From positions 25,430,860 through 25,494,859 of the forward strand of contig OU452199.1 in the NCBI GenBank assembly GCA_911728435.2: a stretch of 64,000 nt of DNA. Direction: 5' to 3'. Source of the DNA: Apoderus coryli. Taxonomy: Eukaryota; Arthropoda; Insecta; Coleoptera; Attelabidae. A model generated the notes under the pieces. It had not been told where the DNA came from and searched no databases. It worked only from the letters and a program-made list of their open reading frames with translations. This document shows positions 1-12,494 of this stretch, piece after piece (position 1 is the first letter of the stretch; every line of letters starts with the position of its first letter). Both the position numbers and the translations under genes were made by a program.

Positions 1-585
1 TACATTTTTGATTCACCCCGTATATAAATTTGAGCTTATAGTTTAACTTTCACAGAAAACTTGATTTGAAATCTAAAGAAATCAAAAAATTATTCAAAAT
101 ATTACTTTTTTGACCATAACAAAATAAAGAAATACATTTTTGATTCACCCTGTATATATATTCGACCTTATAGTTTAACTTTCACAGAAAACTTGATTTG
201 AAATCTAAAGAAACCAAAAAATTATTCAAAATATTACTTTTTTGACCATAACAAAACAATGAAATACATTTTTGACTCACCCCGTATATAAATTTAAAGC
301 CTATGCTAAAAGTTTCTTTTAAAGAAAATAAACTAATAGTTTAACTTTCACAGAAAACTTGAATTGAAATCTAAAGAAATCAAAAAATTCTTCAAAATAT
401 TACTTTTTTGTCCAAAATAATGAAATACATTTTTGACTCACCCCGTATATAAATCTAAAGCCTATGCTAAAAATTTCTCTTTTAAAGAAAATAAAAAGTC
501 ACTTATCGCTGTTAAGGTTCTGCAGCATGTCTAAAAGTCTTAAAAAAATAGAGAAATACATTTTTGATTCACCCCGTATATACAT
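1..585. repeat. Satellite block 1 (~132-bp monomer)
   Basis: Divergent tandem monomers of about 132 bp run in from the window edge. Each contains a CACCCTGTATA or CACCCCGTATA box, the phrase TAGTTTAACTTTCACAGAAA, and an A-rich stretch around TTTTTTGACCATAACAAA. Some units carry an extra AAGCCTATGCTAAAA segment, so this edge is a more diverged variant of the array at 2191-5524. Nothing coding is seen. Confidence 0.9.
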
Positions 586-975
586 TTCTATACATTTAAA
601 ATTTCTTAAATGTGGGATAATTAATGTTGTTTTTGTATCACCCTGTACATGGTGCTTATTAATGAAAAATGTTTTTGTACCTAAAAAAAAATCAAGAAAA
701 AAAAATTATATTAATTAAAAAAAAGTATTGCCAGAGCTGAAAATCTGAAAATGTTTCTATTAAAATAAGGAAATCCCTGTATATACTGAAACTCATCAAA
801 AACATCAAATTTTTTACTTTAATCCCTGTATATACTGAAACTCATCAAAAACATCAAATTTTTTATTTTAGACAAAATTAAAGAGCATCGAAAAGTGTCT
901 TATTCCATAGAAGAGGTTATGCAACCGTAAATACCATAATGATGTGTTGGAGGTTGCATAAGCATAAGATATTAA
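586..975. repeat. AT-rich spacer with module-Y tail and a 49-bp direct duplication
   Basis: This contains a short copy of the module-Y tail (about 725-760, phrase TTGCCAGAGCTGAAAATCTG) and then two near-perfect direct copies of a 49-bp unit starting at 772 and 821 (phrase ATCCCTGTATATACTGAAAC). The rest, up to the start of module X, is unassigned. Confidence 0.7.
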
Positions 976-1885
976 ATAAAGGTCATTGATTGGTTGTAAT
1001 TATTGAAATTGTAGCCCGTCTGCACATAACTCAACTCCTCCCACTTCAATGATATCTCTGCACATATAACGGGTTCATTGAACTTTATTGCATTATTATT
1101 GAAATTGTAACCTTTCTGGTGGGAATAAATTTTACTACTCTGCCAGATTTAGTTCATGTGAATAGCAGTAAAATAAAAATAAGTATAAATTATTAGTTTT
1201 TTTACATAAAATAATGTTTTAATATTTGTTATATTATTGTGGGAGTTGCGTAAATTAAATTTGTTGGAAAATTAAGTATCTAATCATATTCCATGTGTAA
1301 ATATATTGCGTGAAACTATGAGGAATATGTTTATGATGAAAGTGTTCAAATAAAGTGTGGCAACCGCGATTTTCGCAATTTTTCTAGGTTATTGATGTAC
1401 AAAGTCTCGGAGATTTTCCAACATTTTTAGTTTACAATTAAAAATCTAATAAAGGGCCGTATCATACCGTAAAAGTGCACTCCCGTATTTAGAACAGTGC
1501 CTAGTATAAATCAAAATGCTTTTATTGTATGTGTGGATGTTGCAAAAAGGTAAATTTATTGATTTAGTAGTAGCATTTTTTGCAGTTTTGTACTGTTGTT
1601 TTCTTGAATTTCCTCGTAGAAAAAGTTATTCACCTCCTTCTCACACTTTAATTACGTTTCTGCAGAGGTATATAAATGATAAAAATACATAATTTGAATG
1701 CATTGAATCAGCTTTGATAAGTAGCCTATCGGGTGATGCAAAAAATAAAGTTGCCATATAGGAAACATTCTTGGAACGCCTCCGGCGTTCCTTTGCGTTT
1801 ATTCGCACACACTTTTGGTCTTTTTTTCCCCATTTTCGACAAAGACGCGAAGAGCACTCGTTATTATATATTAACAAGAAATCCC
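976..1885. repeat. Dispersed repeat module X, copy A
   Basis: About 900 bp that recurs almost unchanged at 27786-28580, with its last ~290 bp again at 16320-16605. It starts with AAATAAAGGTCATTGATTGG and ends near GCGAAGAGCACTCG. A small hairpin lies at 1773-1791 (GGAACGCC, 3-nt loop, GGCGTTCC). No open frame is shared by all three copies, so it looks like a non-autonomous element or a piece of one. The superfamily is not recognised; terminal repeats were not found. Confidence 0.75.
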
Positions 1886-2190
1886 TTGCGGGATTTCCCA
1901 GTTGGTTTGTGGTAGTTTTATCTATGAAAAAAGTCATTGAGGGTTATAAAAACAATGAAAAAAAAATCAAGAAAAAAAATTTCAAGGAAAAAAATGTTTT
2001 TATTATTAAAAAAAAAAATTCAAAAAAAAAAAATTCAAAAAAAAAAAAATTCAAAAAAAAAATTCAAAAAAAAAAAATAAAAAAAAAAAAAATTTCAAAA
2101 AAAATAATTTAAAAATTAATTAAAAAAAAGTATTGCCAGAGCTGAAAATCTGAAAATGTTTCTATCTATTATTGAAAATAAATAGAAATA
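1886..2190. repeat. Dispersed repeat module Y, copy A
   Basis: It starts with a hairpin-like AAATCCCTTGCGGGATTT, continues through a 150-bp tract of A runs broken by TTC, and ends in TTGCCAGAGCTGAAAATCTG followed directly by satellite. The same order (hairpin, A-rich tract, TTGCCAGAG tail, satellite) recurs at 27172-27530. Long open frames here are low-complexity Lys/Asn artefacts. Confidence 0.75.
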
Positions 2191-5100
2191 TTTTTGAGTT
2201 ACCCCGTAGATAACCTCTAGGAGCATATAGTTTAACTTTCAAAGAAATCTTCAATTGAAACCCAAAGAAATCAAAAAATTATTCAAAATATTACTTTTTT
2301 GACCATAACAAAATAAAGAAATACATTTTTGATTCACCCTGTATATATATTTGACCTTATAGTTTAACTTTCACAGAAAACTTAATTTCAAATCTAAAGA
2401 AATCAAAATATTATGCAAAATATTACTTTTTTGACCGTAACAAATTAAAGAAATACATTTTTGGTGAACCCCGTATATAAATTTGAGCTTATAGTTAAAC
2501 TTTCACAGAAAATTTAATTTGAAATCTAAAGAAATCAAAAAATTATTCAAAATATAACTTTTTTGACCATAACAAAATAAAGAAATACATTTTTGATTCA
2601 CCCTGTATATATATATGACCTTATAGTTTAACTTTCACAGAAAACTTAATTTCAAATCTAAAGAAATCAAAATATTGTGCAAAATATTACTTTTTTGACC
2701 GTAACAAATTAAAGAAATACATTTTTGGTTCACCCCGTATATAAATTTGAGCTTATAGTTTAACTTCCACAGAAAACTTAATTTGAAATCTAAAGAAATC
2801 AAAAAATTATTCAAAATATAACTTTTTTGACCATAACAAAATAAAGAAATACATTTTTGATTCACCCTGTATATATATTTGACCTTATAGTTTAACTTTC
2901 ACAGAAAACTTAATTTAAAATCTAAAGAAATCAAAATATTATTCAAAATATTACTTTTTTGACCATAACAAAATAAAGAAATACATTTGTGATTCACCCT
3001 GTATATATATTTGACCTTATAGTTTAACTTTCACAGAAAACTTAATTTCAAATCTAAAGAAATCAAAATATTATGCAAAATATTACTTTTTTGACCGTAA
3101 CAAATTAAAGAAATACATTTTTGGTTCACCCCGTATATAAATTTGAGCTTATAGTTTAACTTCCACAGAAAACTTAATTTGAAATCTAAAGAAATCAAAA
3201 AATTATTCAAAATATAACTTTTTTGACCATAACAAAATAAAGAAATACATTTTTGATTCACCCTGTATATATATTTGACCTTATAGTTTAACTTTCACAG
3301 AAAACTTAATTTAAAATCTAAAGAAATCAAAATATTATTCAAAATATTACTTTTTTGACCATAACAAAATAAAGAAATACATTTGTGATTCACCCTGTAT
3401 ATATATTTGACCTTATAGTTTAACTTTCACAGAAAACTTAATTTCAAATCTAAAGAAATCAAAATATTATGCAAAATATTACTTTTTTGACCGTAACAAA
3501 TTAAAGAAATACATTTTTGGTTCACCCCGTATATAAATTTGAGCTTATAGTTTAACTTCCACAGAAAACTTAATTTGAAATCTAAAGAAATCAAAAAATT
3601 ATTCAAAATATAACTTTTTTGACCATAACAAAATAAAGAAATACATTTTTGATTCACCCTGTATATATATATATATGACCTTATAGTTTAACTTTCACAG
3701 AAAACTTAATTTCAAATCTAAAGAAATCAAAATATTATGCAAAATATTACTTTTTTGACCGTAACAAATTAAAGAAATACATTTTTGGTTCACCCCGTAT
3801 ATAAATTTGAGCTTATAGTTTAACTTCCACAGAAAACTTAATTTGAAATCTAAAGAAATCAAAAAATTATTCAAAATATAACTTTTTTGACCATAACAAA
3901 ATAAAGAAATACATTTTTGGTTCACCCCGTATATAAATTTGAGCTTATAGTTTAACTTTCACAGAAAACTTAATTTGAAATCTAAAGAAATAAAAAAATT
4001 ATTCAAAATATAACTTTTTTGACCATAACAAAATAAAGAAATACATTTTTGATTCACCCTGTATATATATTTGACCTTATAGTTTAACTTTCACAGAAAA
4101 CTTAATTTCAAATCTAAAGAAATCAAAATATTATGCAAAATATTACTTTTTTGACCGTAACAAATTAAAGAAATACATTTTTGGTTCACCCCGTATATAA
4201 ATTTGAGCTTATAGTTTAACTTCCACAGAAAACTTAATTTGAAATCTAAAGAAATCAAAAAATTATTCAAAATATAACTTTTTTGACCATAACAAAATAA
4301 AGAAATACATTTTTGATTCACCCTGTATATATGTTTGACCTTATAGTTTAACTTTCACAGAAAACTTAATTTGAAATCTAAAGAAATCAAAATATTATTC
4401 AAAATATTACTTTTTTGACCATAACAAAATAAAGAAATACATTTGTGATTCACCCTGTATATATATTTGACCTTATAGTTTAACTTTCACAGAAAACTTA
4501 ATTTGAAATCTAAAGAAATCAAAAAATTATTCAAAATATTACTTTTTTGACCATAACAAATTAAAGAAATACATTTTTGATTCACCCTGTATATATATAT
4601 ATATGACCTTATAGTTTAACTTTCACAGAAAACTTAATTTCAAATCTAAAGAAATCAAAATATTATGCAAAATATTACTTTTTTGACCGTAACAAATTAA
4701 AGAAATACATTTTTGGTTCACCCCGTATATAAATTTGAGCTTATAGTTTAACTTCCACAGAAAACTTAATTTGAAATCTAAAGAAATCAAAAAATTATTC
4801 AAAATATAACTTTTTTGACCATAACAAAATAAAGAAATACATTTTTGGTTCACCCCGTATATAAATTTGAGCTTATAGTTTAACTTTCACAGAAAACTTA
4901 ATTTGAAATCTAAAGAAATAAAAAAATTATTCAAAATATAACTTTTTTGACCATAACAAAATAAAGAAATACATTTTTGATTCACCCTGTATATATATTT
5001 GACCTTATAGTTTAACTTTCACAGAAAACTTAATTTCAAATCTAAAGAAATCAAAATATTATGCAAAATATTACTTTTTTGACCGTAACAAATTAAAGAA

Positions 5101-5524
5101 ATACATTTTTGGTTCACCCCGTATATAAATTTGAGCTTATAGTTTAACTTCCACAGAAAACTTAATTTGAAATCTAAAGAAATCAAAAAATTATTCAAAA
5201 TATAACTTTTTTGACCATAACAAAATAAAGAAATACATTTTTGATTCACCCTGTATATATGTTTGACCTTATAGTTTAACTTTCACAGAAAACTTAATTT
5301 GAAATCTAAAGAAATCAAAATATTATTCAAAATATTACTTTTTTGACCATAACAAAATAAAGAAATACATTTGTGATTCACCCTGTATATATATTTGACC
5401 TTATAGTTTAACTTTCACAGAAAACTTAATTTGAAATCTAAAGAAATCAAAAAATTATTCAAAATATTACTTTTTTGACCATAACAAATTAAAGAAATAC
5501 ATTTTTGATTCACCCCGTATATAA
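2191..5524. repeat. Satellite block 2 with higher-order periodicity
   Basis: About 25 tandem ~132-bp monomers. Two subtypes, CACCCTGTATA and CACCCCGTATA, alternate. An identical 76-codon shadow frame recurs at 2635, 3031, 3427, 3695, 4091, 4623 and 5019, i.e. spacings of 396, 396, 268, 396, 532 and 396 bp. These are 3, 3, 2, 3, 4 and 3 monomers, with 4 extra TA-type bases in the 268 and 532 steps. Landmarks such as the long (TA)n box near 3665/4590 and GTATATATGTTTGACC near 4324/5252 repeat at 928 bp, a larger seven-monomer unit. The array is cut at 5524 by an LTR-like insertion and resumes in phase at 7599. Confidence 0.95.
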
Positions 5525-7598
5525 TGTTCCTTTAATTTGGATTTAAATTATATTAACAATATGAAAAGTGGTTCTTACAAACCAATGTGGCGCACACCTC
5601 GGCCTTCCACCCTCAAATCTACTTTCCAGGGTTAATCTACCAGTGATAAGGGTCAGTGCCCGCTAGTCATCAGAGAGTGGTGTGGGTCTTCACCAACTAA
5701 GTGCCCAGAAAACTATAAAAGAAATGCGCCACCTATTTTTCTCCGTTAACCCTTACCAAACATAAGTCCTAACTGGTAGAGGATAAAATAAAAAGGCAAA
5801 AATAGGAAAACTACCCAGGAGGGGAAAGTATCCTAAAGTAGTCGACCGTGGTATAACAGATATAACAAGTTTTTAATAACTATAAATTGTATAAATATTT
5901 TAATAAATTAATAAATATATAATATGTATCTCTACAGACAGTGTTTTATTGGCCGTGTTGTTAACCACCACATAAAAATAATGACACTTAACCCTACTTT
6001 ATTACTTACAATTAAAATTTAAAATACCATATGATATACCTAAACCCTACTAAAAATATTAAATAAAATTATGATACAGACCATTATTAAGATCGCCTTT
6101 TACAATTACGGCAAGGATATGGGTGATCTTACGTGTTCACAAGTAAACATATATACGTTGGACAATATAGTGTATAAAACAAATTTTCAGAACTTACAAA
6201 CTAGTGCGCTTCCCAAAACGTTATGGTTTCGCTTACATTAATCAGGTACAGTACTATCAACAAATTACTGGATTCACGAAAGTTCAATTGGGATACTATT
6301 TACTTACTTAAATTTAAATTAAAGACCCCATTGGGCTATTACTTATCAATCGTATTATACCTTACCGGCGCTACCGAAAACCGGTTAAAAAGTTATATCA
6401 CCAAAAACTTTGTAAATAAATTATATAGGTTTGCTCACTGCGGAGCCCGGATGGGACGTGGGCTCAACTCCAATACCGTTTCCTATCCACTACTCCATCC
6501 ACAAACGACGGAAAAGCCCTCGCCGTTGACACTTCAGCCAAAGCGGTACCAGTACTAACGGAATAGTGGTCTCAGCCTGCAGCGGAGTGCGGCTCTATGT
6601 CTCCCCATGGCAACAACCAGAAGATGCTCTATATGATACAGTGCAGCACAAACTCTAAGCATAAGCCTACGCTACACAAAGCTGAAGCGATATAAAAGCA
6701 TGCTAAGTATATCATAGATTGAAATATCATACCTTAGATGTCGGATGGCCTCAAGCGTGTGATACCAGGTAGGTACTACTATTATATTTTTGTGAAAAGT
6801 GACTACAATGGTAAAATTAAATCCCCAATGGTGTGGAGCACCAAAAACTTCAAAAAAAATACCGTGCCTCCACTAATAATACCACATATTACGCAGCACA
6901 CTTCACGTTTGCAGATCACTTTCCTCTACAGCAACCAAAATGGCTGAAACTTCCTAAAATCGGGAACCTTCACCACAAATTGCCGCGAACCCCCGTACTT
7001 TAGTACCTTTTTTAATTATTCATAATAGGAGTTGGTATGAATGATTTTTATTTGTAGGTTTTGGACGTTTGGGATGCCAGCTACGACAGTCTGTCAGCGA
7101 TAATCTTTTAAACTGACAGGCCTCATAATAACACTAACATCAAAACAAACAAATTATTAAGAAAAGCCGATCCTAAAAATAAGGGATGAAAAGCTGGTAA
7201 GTTACATAAGAGACCAAAATATTGAACAATCCATTAATTATGTGTGTGTTTTATTATTCATGACGTTTTCTTTTGTCATTCACCTCTTCTTCACTTCTAG
7301 GATATGAATGTAAACAAACCAGGGAAGTCCGATTTGCAAGCCTCTATCAACTTGAAACAACCACACACAAAACAAACGGAAGGAATTATACCGCTAAGGA
7401 TCCCGAGAAAGCATTACGGAGCGTGTCCAAAATCAGTGAAGCAGATAAGAATAGATTTAAATTTGTTCTGCAAACCATAGTAAAAATAACGAAGTTTTAA
7501 TTAAGGTTTCGGTGAGTTCACTAGAGTTTAGCTTTTCGATTCTTAATCCTCGTACCTACTAAGTCTTAAAACCCCATGCGCATTTTGAACACGTAACA
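5525..7598. mobile_element. Solo-LTR-like insertion with 4-bp target duplication
   Basis: A 2,074-bp non-satellite block interrupts a satellite monomer exactly. It starts TGTTCC and ends GTAACA, so it has TG...CA ends with a TGTT/AACA inverted repeat. The target tetramer ATAA is present at 5521-5524 and again at 7599-7602; removing the block plus one ATAA restores an uninterrupted CCCCGTATATAAATTTGAGC. These are the hallmarks of LTR-retrotransposon integration. No protease, RT or integrase coding is visible and start and end do not repeat each other, so a solo LTR (a long one) or an LTR-like non-autonomous element fits best. Open frames at 6223-6558 and 7273-7500 match nothing I know. The family (Gypsy or BEL/Pao) cannot be told from this. 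Confidence 0.7.
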
Positions 7599-8300
7599 AT
7601 AAATTTGAGCTTATAGTTTAACTTTCACAGAAAACTTAATTTGAAATCTAAAGAAATCAAAAAATTATTCAAAATATAACTTTTTTGACCATAACAAAAT
7701 AAAGAAATACATTTTGGATTCACCCTGTATATATATTCTACCTTATAGTTTAACTTTCACAGAAAACTTAATTTGAAATCTAAAGAAATCAAAATATTAT
7801 GCAAAATATTACTTTTTTGACCGTAACAAATTAAAGAAATACATTTTTGATTCACCCCGTATATAAATTTGAGCTTATAGTTTAACTTTCACAGAAAACT
7901 TAATTTCAAATCTAAAGAAATCAAAATATTATGCAAAATATTACTTTTTTGACCGTAACAAATTAAAGAAATACATTTTTGGTTCACCCCGTATATAAAT
8001 TTGAGCTTATAGTTTAACTTTCACAGAAAACTTAATTTGAAATCTAAAGAAATCAAAAAATTATTCAAAATATAACTTTTTTGACCATAACAAAATAAAG
8101 AAATACATTTTTGATTCACCCCGTATATAAATTTGAGCTTATAGTTTAACTTTCACAGAAAACTTGAATTGAAATCTAAAGAAATCAAAAAATTCTTCAA
8201 AATATTACTTTTTTGTCCAAAATAATGAAATACATTTTTGACTCACCCCGTATATAAATCTAAAGCCTATGCTAAAAATTTCTCTTTTAAAGAAAATATT
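7599..8300. repeat. Satellite block 3
   Basis: This continues block 2 after the LTR-like insertion: about five ~132-bp monomers, the last ones of the diverged type seen at the window start (AAGCCTATGCTAAAAATTTC). The mirror in monomer types between 1-585 and 8100-8300 suggests array-edge divergence. Confidence 0.9.
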
Positions 8301-8984
8301 CCTTTTTTGTCCTTAAAAAATTTTATACTAAATACCTACTATAAATATATTAGTTAGGTATTTTAAATCTGCTAGCCTAAAAATGGCTGCCTATAATATG
8401 ATTATCATCATTTTATAAACCTACCACATCTGTCTATTTGAAAATCGTTGGTGTTCAATTAACGTTAACGTTAATAGCGGCGGACGTTAATTTTAGGACT
8501 ATCTGTCTATCTATTTTGGCTTCGTTGGTTTGTCATAATTTGGCAGAATTTTCTTCTGACGATGGTGTCACTTATTTTTGTTTGATTGACACTTCTAGTT
8601 TCACGTCATAAATAAATAGGTTATATTAAGGGGCTTGGAGGTTAAAAGTAAACAGTAGTAGTATGCATTGTAACTATATTTGATAAAAATAAACTGTGCT
8701 GGCTGTATCCTACTGAGAAAGGGCAAGAGGCCAATAATAGTTAGTACTCGCTTAGGCGGTAACTTAAAAAAAACGAAATAACTTGAAGCATTCAAAATAT
8801 GGACCTACAGGCAAGAGACAGAAATCAATTTGGAAATGGAAATTTGGTCGTCAGCATCCGCTAATAATAATAATACGTGGTGTATAAAATAAAAAGTGTA
8901 GTTAATTCTATATTGATTTGTTGTGTTTACGGTTTATAATTTTTAAATCAACAAATTTGTCCATATCTCAAAGAGGTTGAAGCA
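8301..8984. other. Unassigned AT-rich stretch
   Basis: No gene is supported. A short palindromic run AACGTTAACGTTAA lies near 8462. The 64-codon minus frame at 8601-8795 has no recognisable features. Confidence 0.5.
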
Positions 8985-9045
8985 ATAAAATAACTAAAGA
9001 GAATCCCAGTCGCAACCTCAACAAAATTTATTTAAAAACATTTCT

Positions 9046-9087
9046 GGATTACATGTTTCGCCCACAATTGGGCATCATCAGATCCAA
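9046..9087 (-). ncRNA. Hammerhead ribozyme motif in the PLE1 left 3' end
   Basis: This is the reverse complement of the motif at 12498-12537 and keeps every element: stem-I strand GGAT, core CTGATGA, a stem II of GCCCA/TGGGC around a 4-nt loop, GAAA, a minimal palindromic stem III (ACATGT), the cleavage triplet ending TA, and the matching stem-I strand ATCC. Type I hammerheads with tiny stem III are a known feature of Penelope-like pseudo-LTRs. An extra T sits between CTGATGA and stem II, so activity is inferred only. Confidence 0.7.
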
Positions 9088-9360
9088 CAGATCTATAAGA
9101 AGAAGTTCAAAAATTGTAAATAACTTAAAGTACAACAAGGTAACGAAAAAACTTACATGTCAAACAAATTGCTCGAGGCATCTAATATGTTATGGGTTAA
9201 AAATTATCAAAACAACACATTGCAACAATCACAAACACTCTAAAATTGACTATCGATACATTAAGAATCTGAATTTAAAATCTATCAGCTGGCATAGCAA
9301 AGTTTAATATAATATAAAAAGGCCGTACAACACAAAAAATACATATTTATTATTTATCTA

Positions 9361-10761
9361 TTATTTATCTAGTGAGAGGTTGTTAAATACGAGGTGCGGT
9401 TCGAATGTAAAGACATCGTTAACACATTGTAAAATTGGGCTCTTTTTAGCTTTTGAGATCTCCATTTTCTCTAACAGGTTCAACTTTTGACCCTTATTAC
9501 AGATGTGTAAAATTTCTGGAGTATCCGGAGGACAGTGTCCTTCTTCCAGTAAATGGTTCGCGAAGGCAGACTTGGTAACAGTTATTTCTGTGTCTTTGTA
9601 TTTGGTATATTCCCTAAGGTGTTCCTTAAATCTTGTTGAGAATCTTCTGCCAGACTGACCAACATATACCGCGGGACAGTCCATGCAGTTAAGAGTATAG
9701 ACACCCGACTTAGACAAAGGATCCAACCGATCCTTAACCCTAACAATGTGCTTCTTCAAGGTGTTATTAGTTTTAAACGCAACTGTCACACTGTGAGGAG
9801 CAAATATTCGGCTTATTTTTGAAGAAACACCACCAAAGTACGTCACAGACCGGAAGATTCTGTTGGAGGGGTTGCTGACAATGTTGTAGGTGAATTTATA
9901 TTTGTTCAGATAACGGTAGAAAAGCTTATCGATTGTTTTGAGAGGAAAACCATTGTTGAAAGCTAGCTGTTTGATGATGTTGTGTTCTTTATTAAAAGCG
10001 TCGATGGAAAGAGGAAGATTAAACAGTCTAAAAAATAACGAATGGAACGTCGAGAACTTATGAGAGGGCGGTGAGTTTGAGTGGTATTGTATGATGTTGT
10101 CCGTAGCTGAAGGTTTTCTGTAAATCTCTAGCTCAATATGGTCTCCTCTTCGCTTCAATAAAAGGTCTAAGAAGGGTAGGACTCCATCCTTTTCCAACTC
10201 TAATGTAAATGTTATTTTACTATGTAAGGAGTTCAAAAATAACAAAAAATTATTCAGACTCAACTCATCTCCCGTCCAGATCACACAAATGTCGTCAACA
10301 TATCTTCTATATAGTGAAAGTGAATCTGCAAAGTTACTAACCATGATCCTTCTCTCTAATCCATGCATGAAAACTTCACTTAGAAACGGGGATAAACAAG
10401 ATCCCATTGCCAACCCATCTTTTTGTGCATAAAATTTTTTGTTAAATTGGAAAAAATTTTGGTCTAGGGCGACAGAAAGCAATGTGATTAGATGTTCAAC
10501 ATTCAATCTCGATAAATCGGACTTGATCAGCATGTCACGGACTATATCTATGCATTCAGATGGCGGAACGCTTGGGAACAAGTTTTTAACATCCAGGGAT
10601 AACAAAATTGAATTCTCAGGTATAGAGATCTCCTTCAACTGGTTGGCAAATTCGATGGTGTTTTTAATCGAAACATCATTTGTGAAACATGTGGTCTCTC
10701 TGAGGACCTCATTCAGCCATGAGGACAGCCGGTAACATGGTGTGTCCACAAAAGATACCAC
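9361..10761 (-). pseudogene. PLE1 reverse transcriptase with GIY-YIG endonuclease (left copy, N-terminally broken)
   Basis: A 466-codon open frame of a Penelope-like polyprotein, which would reverse-transcribe element RNA primed at a nick made by its own endonuclease. The RT palm motif YVDD is at residues 154-157 (10302-10291), preceded by LAMGSCLSPFLSEVF. The C-terminal GIY-YIG domain begins near residue 350 (GVYTLNCMDCPAVYVGQ) and continues with RRFSTRFKEH and FANHLLEEGHCP. The true protein starts upstream: the right copy shows an ADKG motif and RT fingers that are deleted here, and that deletion shifts the frame. The first Met is therefore only an internal codon. This copy has the endonuclease but not a whole RT. 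Confidence 0.9.
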
Positions 10762-10775
10762 AGGTCTTATTGGGA

Positions 10776-10814
10776 GAGCCTTTATCCGCCCTCGACGAGG
10801 GCGGATAAAGGCTC
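10776..10814. repeat. Perfect 39-bp palindrome at the PLE1 head-to-head junction
   Basis: Two 19-bp arms (10776-10794 and 10796-10814) are perfect inverse complements around a single base at 10795. Each arm is the same piece of PLE1 coding DNA, read outward from the centre (right arm codes ...ADKGS). The junction thus joins two copies truncated at the same nucleotide. Confidence 0.95.
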
Positions 10815-12222
10815 TTGTTTGGTGATTCTTAAAAGGCCTGATTATGTGGAGAAAGTTGAGACTTTTCTGAACCCCGATGATTTTACAGTTTTAGGGAGAG
10901 ACCCCACTAACATATTTTTTAACAAAGTAAAACAACAATTACAGTCTACCAGTTTAACGTTGGAATATTTTGGAACATCAAAAGAGAAATTAACCCCCAT
11001 GAATCCAAAGACACCGTTGTTGTACGGGCTACCTAAGGTTCATAAGGAAGATATCCCAATAAGACCTGTGGTATCTTTTGTGGACACACCATGTTACCGG
11101 CTGTCCTCATGGCTGAATGAGGTCCTCAGAGAGACCACATGTTTCACAAATGATGTTTCGATTAAAAACACCATCGAATTTGCCAACCAGTTGAAGGAGA
11201 TCTCTATACCTGAGAATTCAATTTTGTTATCCCTGGATGTTAAAAACTTGTTCCCAAGCGTTCCGCCATCTGAATGCATAGATATAGTCCGTGACATGCT
11301 GATCAAGTCCGATTTATCGAGATTGAATGTTGAACATCTAATCACATTGCTTTCTGTCGCCCTAGACCAAAATTTTTTCCAATTTAACAAAAAATTTTAT
11401 GCACAAAAAGATGGGTTGGCAATGGGATCTTGTTTATCCCCGTTTCTAAGTGAAGTTTTCATGCATGGATTAGAGAGAAGGATCATGGTTAGTAACTTTG
11501 CAGATTCACTTTCACTATATAGAAGATATGTTGACGACATTTGTGTGATCTGGACGGGAGATGAGTTGAGTCTGAATAATTTTTTGTTATTTTTGAACTC
11601 CTTACATAGTAAAATAACATTTACATTAGAGTTGGAAAAGGATGGAGTCCTACCCTTCTTAGACCTTTTATTGAAGCGAAGAGGAGACCATATTGAGCTA
11701 GAGATTTACAGAAAACCTTCAGCTACGGACAACATCATACAATACCACTCAAACTCACCGCCCTCTCATAAGTTCTCGACGTTCCATTCGTTATTTTTTA
11801 GACTGTTTAATCTTCCTCTTTCCATCGACGCTTTTAATAAAGAACACAACATCATCAAACAGCTAGCTTTCAACAATGGTTTTCCTCTCAAAACAATCGA
11901 TAAGCTTTTCTACCGTTATCTGAACAAATATAAATTCACCTACAACATTGTCAGCAACCCCTCCAACAGAATCTTCCGGTCTGTGACGTACTTTGGTGGT
12001 GTTTCTTCAAAAATAAGCCGAATATTTGCTCCTCACAGTGTGACAGTTGCGTTTAAAACTAATAACACCTTGAAGAAGCACATTGTTAGGGTTAAGGATC
12101 GGTTGGATCCTTTGTCTAAGTCGGGTGTCTATACTCTTAACTGCATGGACTGTCCCGCGGTATATGTTGGTCAGTCTGGCAGAAGATTCCTCGTATTTAA
12201 CAACCTCTCACTAGATAAATAA
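10796..12222 (+). pseudogene. PLE1 reverse transcriptase, endonuclease-deleted (right copy)
   Basis: Open from the junction palindrome through 12222. It starts inside the protein with RADKGSCLVILKRPDY, the conserved ADKG block of Penelope-like RTs, continues with LYGLPKVHK and RPVVSFVDTPCY, and has the YVDD catalytic motif at 11527-11538. It reaches VYVGQSGRRF of the GIY-YIG domain and then jumps straight to the last ten residues (LVFNNLSLDK), because 82 codons between are deleted in frame while the stop codon is kept. Over the shared part its translation is identical to the left copy. No Met is available at the truncated 5' end (the first codon of the long frame at 10819 is TTG), so it is a fragment. 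Confidence 0.9.
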
Positions 12223-12494
12223 TAGATAAATAATAAATATGTATTTTTTGTGTTGTACGGCCTTTTTATATTATATTAAACTTTGCTATGCCAGCTGATA
12301 GATTTTAAATTCAGATTCTTAATGTATCGATAGTCAATTTTAGAGTGTTTGTGATTGTTGCAATGTGTTGTTTTGATAATTTTTAACCCATAACATATTA
12401 GATGCCTCGAGCAATTTGTTTGACATGTAAGTTTTTTCGTTACCTTGTTGTACTTTAAGTTATTTACAATTTTTGAACTTCTTCTTATAGATCT

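Larger units (their letters stand above)
8985..10775 (-). mobile_element. Penelope-like element PLE1, left (minus) copy
   Basis: This is the left arm of a head-to-head pair. Its outer end (AATAACTAAAGAGAATCCC) is the inverse of the end of the right copy at 12598. It holds a 3' region with a hammerhead motif (9046-9087), then the coding region read leftward from about 10794. It is 5'-truncated at the central palindrome and lacks 239 bp present in the right copy (10815-11053), which puts the remaining RT out of frame with the ADKG motif. Otherwise arm lengths match to the base: 1,791 bp here against 1,545 plus a 246-bp deletion on the right. Confidence 0.9.

Noticed and set aside
1771..2112. 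113-codon plus frame
   Set aside because: Low-complexity Lys/Asn from the A-rich tract of module Y; not conserved in copy B.
2635..5249. Seven identical 76-codon minus-strand open frames
   Set aside because: They are the same shadow frame in repeated satellite monomers, with no start context or domain. The periodicity is real; the proteins are not.
10439..11390. 98-codon frames antisense to the PLE1 RT in each copy
   Set aside because: Shadows of the RT coding strand.
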